8,159 nt of DNA from Candidatus Methanolliviera sp. GoM_oil (GTDB lineage: Archaea > Halobacteriota > Methanoliparia > Methanoliparales > Methanoliparaceae), in the NCBI GenBank assembly GCA_902158735.1, contig CABGHG010000070.1, positions 1 to 8,159 on the forward strand, given 5' to 3'. The notes beneath the pieces are model-generated. The model was not told where the DNA came from, searched no databases, and saw only the letters and a list, made by a program, of their open reading frames with translations. The position numbers and the translations under genes are program-made. Positions 6,230 through 8,159 of this stretch are shown one piece after another (the first letter of the stretch is position 1; each line of letters opens with the position of its first letter).

Positions 6230-6463
6230 TTAGGAAACCAAGATCTTTCCGGCCAACCCACGACCGATGGTGACCAGTTCTTCTCCGATTTTAGTGGTCA
6301 CATAGAGTTCCCTTTTTGAGGGTGGTGCCATGGTGTCCACAACGGTGAGTTCAACCCCTTCAAAAATCCCAACCATATTCAAATTCGCTTTTATCACTAT
6401 GTCACCCTCAATCCTGTCTACAATCATCGTGGTCTCGGGTTCCACATCGTTTAGTGATGTCAT
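6230..6463 (-). CDS. small single-domain FeoA-like protein, hybrid of modules 1 and 3 of the triple protein
   Basis: This protein is about 77 aa with a single FeoA-like module. Its N-terminal half (VEPETTMIVDRIEG, FEGVELTVV) matches module 1 of the triple-FeoA protein. Its C-terminal half (APPSKRELYVTTKIG, ELVTIGRGLAGKILV) matches module 3 of the same protein. The frame extends to a GTG at 6472, but I start at the ATG at 6463, because GAGGTGA sits about five bases before it and overlaps the longer start. It has its own control cassette and lies 29 bp upstream of the sensor kinase gene. It may report FeoB or iron status to the kinase or be its regulatory partner; that is inference from pairing alone. 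The DNA of its 3' third is roughly 80-85% identical by eye to the end of the triple gene (3864-3933 against 6237-6306). Confidence 0.87.
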   Translation of the reverse strand: MTSLNDVEPETTMIVDRIEGDIVIKANLNMVGIFEGVELTVVDTMAPPSKRELYVTTKIGEELVTIGRGLAGKILVS

Positions 6464-6491
6464 CTTCTTCACCTCACCTCGAGGTATATTT

Positions 6492-6557
6492 ATTAGGTAT
6501 GTAAATAATCTGCCCTAAAAAAGCTTGGTTTTGGATAAGAGACCTAATGAGGTTAGG
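6492..6557 (-). promoter_or_regulatory. control cassette C: promoter and operator of the FeoA-like/kinase pair
   Basis: The inverted repeat CCTAAT-GAG-GTTAGG (one mismatch) lies at 6543-6557. The BRE/TATA box CCAAGCTTTTTTAGG lies at 6528-6514, and ATACCTAAT at 6500-6492. The box-to-start-site distance is 22 bp and TTAGG-N16-CCTAA is intact. Box type and flanks match cassette D best, so C and D form one sub-type and A and B the other. Confidence 0.85.
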
Positions 6558-6695
6558 ATTTTAGAAAAAACCTATAATTTAGGATTAGAAAATCCTTCCT
6601 CTCATAATGTTTGCAATGTCCATATAATAGCTCTCATATAATCAGATGTAATGTTAAAATTTAAGTATATCTATGAGATCAACTTTTATCCTGTG

Positions 6696-6728
6696 AATAA
6701 AATAAATAAGATAAAAAAAATAAAAAGA
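6696..6728 (-). terminator. T-rich termination tract downstream of the ZinT gene
   Basis: The minus strand carries CTTTTTATTTTTTTTATC and further T-rich sequence about 80-110 bases past the ZinT stop. This is the strongest T-run in the window and a good candidate for factor-independent archaeal termination. The surrounding non-coding stretch 6558-6805 shows no gene apart from cassette C's flank. Confidence 0.6.
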
Positions 6729-6805
6729 GGAATAGGTTATATTCCGAATCCTTCCATCAGCGGATACCTATCTAGATTGTCTCTGATCATCTCCAGATCA
6801 ACGTA

Positions 6806-7903
6806 TCAATCTTCTACCCGCTCCCATACATGGGTAGCCGCACAGTTGAATATCAAATTATTATCGCTATCATAAATGCGCCATATCCAATTCACATAAA
6901 TCTCAAGCCCATTCGCTCCTTTCTCGATATTTCCTGTGCCGACAGATTCAAAACGTATTTTGCCCATACCCGGGGCTTCCATATAGCCAGCATTTGAGAT
7001 CATTATATTGTTTCCTACTGTAGATCCCTGAAATACTCCTTCTCCACCATCCTCTGTCCATATTGCCTTTAGTAGGGAGCCATGTTGTTCAACGACAACC
7101 GTTGCTGTTACCTGTTCAATAAAATCCGGTATGAAGTTCCCCTCAATATCAAGAAATACAACTTCACCGGTTGCCATATATGTCCCTGAAATATCTATTA
7201 TCTCGGCAGGTAAGAAGTCAGGGTCAAAATCTCTCCATGGGTCTCCAAACCATGCGAGCATCATATACCCCATCATCGGAGCCCCTTCTGCATATCCCTC
7301 AACTACATCTCCCACGGTAGTGTCTTCTGCAGCAAGAGTCGGATACCACATCCCATAAGCAGGATTATTTATCAGATCATCAAAACTGGTATCGCCATAT
7401 CTCATGTGGAAGTGAAGCATGCCACCTTCATGAGAATGTTTCTCACACAGGATGAGATACTTATACTCGGAGCAAGCAGCATCTTCCGATGTCAGCTCGA
7501 ACTTGTACCAGTTAAATTCCTCTTCTCCGAACGCAACGGTTTCTATACCTGCGCTCTCATATTCACACTTGCATCTAACCGTTCCGTCAACATTGTAATA
7601 GGTGACAGTGTTTCCTTCTATCCCCAAATCGCCGAAATCTGACTTATGCATTGCATACAAAAAACTCTTGGCATCATCGGCAGTAAAGGATCCATCCCCT
7701 GCTGCCGCGTTTGCAGCATCGCCCATGGCTTCGTACACCGCATCCATGGCAGGATCATCAAGCATCGTTCCAACATTGACCCACGTTCCGTTCCAATCAT
7801 CGAGCGGAGCTGGAGATTCTTGACTTCTAATTCCCATGTATAACGCAGATCCCACTATTACGATGCATATTATCACCGCAACAATGCTCGTAGTTTTCTT
7901 CAT
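6806..7903 (-). CDS. exported ZinT-domain metal-binding protein
   Basis: This 365-aa protein has an N-terminal signal or anchor helix (about 5-24) and acts outside the membrane. Residues 34-200 match the ZinT/YodA family, a lipocalin-like fold that binds zinc and other divalent metals. Cues are LDDWNGTWVNV (34-44), FTADDAKSFLYAMHKSDF (73-90), a GNTVTYYNVDGTV strand, and the signature HSHEGGMLHFHMRYGD (156-171) followed by MWYPTL. H156 (or H158), H164 and H166 correspond to the family's metal histidines. Cysteines C111, C113, C144 and C153 in the domain are unusual. Residues about 230-365 form a second beta-rich domain that I do not recognise (ISGTYMATGEVVF, then THVWERVED). The start ATG has GAGGT upstream, and a full control cassette precedes it. 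Capture of metal at the cell surface for an importer is inferred. No transporter partner is adjacent on this strand. Confidence 0.85.
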   Translation of the reverse strand: MKKTTSIVAVIICIVIVGSALYMGIRSQESPAPLDDWNGTWVNVGTMLDDPAMDAVYEAMGDAANAAAGDGSFTADDAKSFLYAMHKSDFGDLGIEGNTVTYYNVDGTVRCKCEYESAGIETVAFGEEEFNWYKFELTSEDAACSEYKYLILCEKHSHEGGMLHFHMRYGDTSFDDLINNPAYGMWYPTLAAEDTTVGDVVEGYAEGAPMMGYMMLAWFGDPWRDFDPDFLPAEIIDISGTYMATGEVVFLDIEGNFIPDFIEQVTATVVVEQHGSLLKAIWTEDGGEGVFQGSTVGNNIMISNAGYMEAPGMGKIRFESVGTGNIEKGANGLEIYVNWIWRIYDSDNNLIFNCAATHVWERVED

Positions 7904-7937
7904 TTGTTGTTTTTACCTCTTAGCTCAATTATTATTT

Positions 7938-8003
7938 ATTAGGTATGTAAATAATATTGCCTAAAAAAGCTTGGTTTTGGATAAGAGACCTAATTAGATT
8001 AGG
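7938..8003 (-). promoter_or_regulatory. control cassette D: promoter and operator of the ZinT gene
   Basis: The perfect inverted repeat CCTAAT-TAG-ATTAGG lies at 7989-8003. The BRE/TATA box CCAAGCTTTTTTAGG lies at 7974-7960 and ATACCTAAT at 7946-7938. Spacing is 15 bp from repeat to box and 22 bp from box to start-site element, as in copies A and C. TTAGG-N16-CCTAA is intact. Conserved flank extends right to about 8022. Confidence 0.87.
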
Positions 8004-8055
8004 ATTTAAGAAAAAATCTAATTTCTATGGAGACTGGATGATACAATTTACACCA

Positions 8056-8147
8056 CCTAAATTGTTAGGGTAATCTATCTAAACCGAAAAGTATTAGGTT
8101 TTTCTTCATAAACCGAAAGATTTAAGCATACAGGAAAATAACCTAAC
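8056..8147 (+). promoter_or_regulatory. diverged control region of an off-window plus-strand gene
   Basis: This region points right, divergent from the ZinT gene. It holds an inverted repeat CCTAA-ATTG-TTAGG (8056-8069). Fifteen bases on is CCGAAAAGTATTAGG (8084-8098), which matches the cassette A/B box at 12 of 15 positions. A second box-like CCGAAAGATTTAAGC follows (8113-8127), with CCTAAC at 8142-8147 near the expected transcription start. The second box probably drives transcription and the first may be an extra operator. The gene is probably in the same regulon as its neighbours. Confidence 0.65.
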
Positions 8148-8150
8148 TTA

Positions 8151-8157
8151 AGGAGGT
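8151..8157 (+). promoter_or_regulatory. ribosome binding site for a gene starting past the right edge
   Basis: AGGAGGT on the plus strand is a strong Shine-Dalgarno match two bases from the window end. Together with the upstream promoter-like boxes it indicates a plus-strand coding region starting within a few bases beyond 8159. The product cannot be seen. Confidence 0.65.
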
Positions 8158-8159
8158 AA

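Noticed and set aside
6218..6235. Direct repeat TTTTTAGGA twice between the small FeoA-like gene and the kinase
   Set aside because: It contains TTAGG words but is partly coding, lacks a paired CCTAA or box, and is short enough to be chance in AT-rich sequence.
6464..6472. GTG start at 6472 for the small FeoA-like gene
   Set aside because: The GTG falls inside the GAGGTGA that serves the ATG at 6463, and the extra residues have no counterpart in the triple protein.
3739..8003. Spaced repeats as a CRISPR array or transposon ends
   Set aside because: The four repeats are separated by whole genes, sit just upstream of starts and carry promoter elements, so they are control regions.

Overview
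This window looks archaeal, most likely from a methanogen- or ANME-type euryarchaeote; the phylum-level call is inference. The evidence is: BRE/TATA-type promoters rather than -35/-10 boxes, GGTGA/GAGGTGA ribosome sites, T-rich 3' ends, a two-PAS soluble histidine kinase of the kind common in Methanomicrobia, an FmdE-like protein, and an archaeal-type FeoB without the helical GDI domain. All recognisable genes lie on the minus strand, so the window reads right to left. A further plus-strand gene begins just beyond the right edge.

Right to left: (1) 8056-8159 holds the control region of the off-window plus-strand gene, ending in a strong ribosome site. (2) 6806-7903 encodes an exported ZinT-domain metal-binding protein, followed by about 225 bp with no gene but a strong T-rich tract. 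(3) 6230-6463 and 4683-6200 form a pair: a single-domain FeoA-like protein and a cytoplasmic PAS-PAS-HisKA-HATPase sensor kinase. (4) 3858-4574 encodes a protein of three tandem FeoA-like modules. (5) 326-3718 is a tightly packed six-gene ferrous iron operon: feoA1, feoA2, the FeoB G domain, the FeoB permease as a separate protein, an unknown four-helix membrane protein, and an exported FmdE-like protein anchored by a C-terminal helix. All its junctions are stop/start overlaps or direct abutments. (6) 1-181 is the N-terminus of a TnpB (IS200/IS605-type) gene running off the left edge, with a 15-bp perfect palindrome upstream of it that may be the element's end.

The strongest unexplained signal is a control cassette of about 65-95 bp. 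It stands in front of all four minus-strand transcription units with nearly invariant internal spacing, and in a diverged form in front of the off-window gene. Each minus-strand copy has an inverted repeat CCTAAT-N3-ATTAGG, then 15-16 bp further on a conserved BRE/TATA box (CCGAACTTTATTAGG or CCAAGCTTTTTTAGG), then a CCTAAT (CCTAA) element at the expected transcription start, exactly 22 bp beyond the box. The TTAGG at the end of the TATA box and the CCTAA at the start site form a second inverted pair, TTAGG-N16-CCTAA. This looks like one metal-responsive regulon tying together Feo uptake, FeoA-like adaptors, a sensor kinase and a surface ZinT protein. The regulator is not in the window; a DtxR-family repressor is a reasonable guess but is not shown here.

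Nothing else stood out: no tRNA, rRNA or CRISPR. The non-coding stretches are all shorter than 300 bp.
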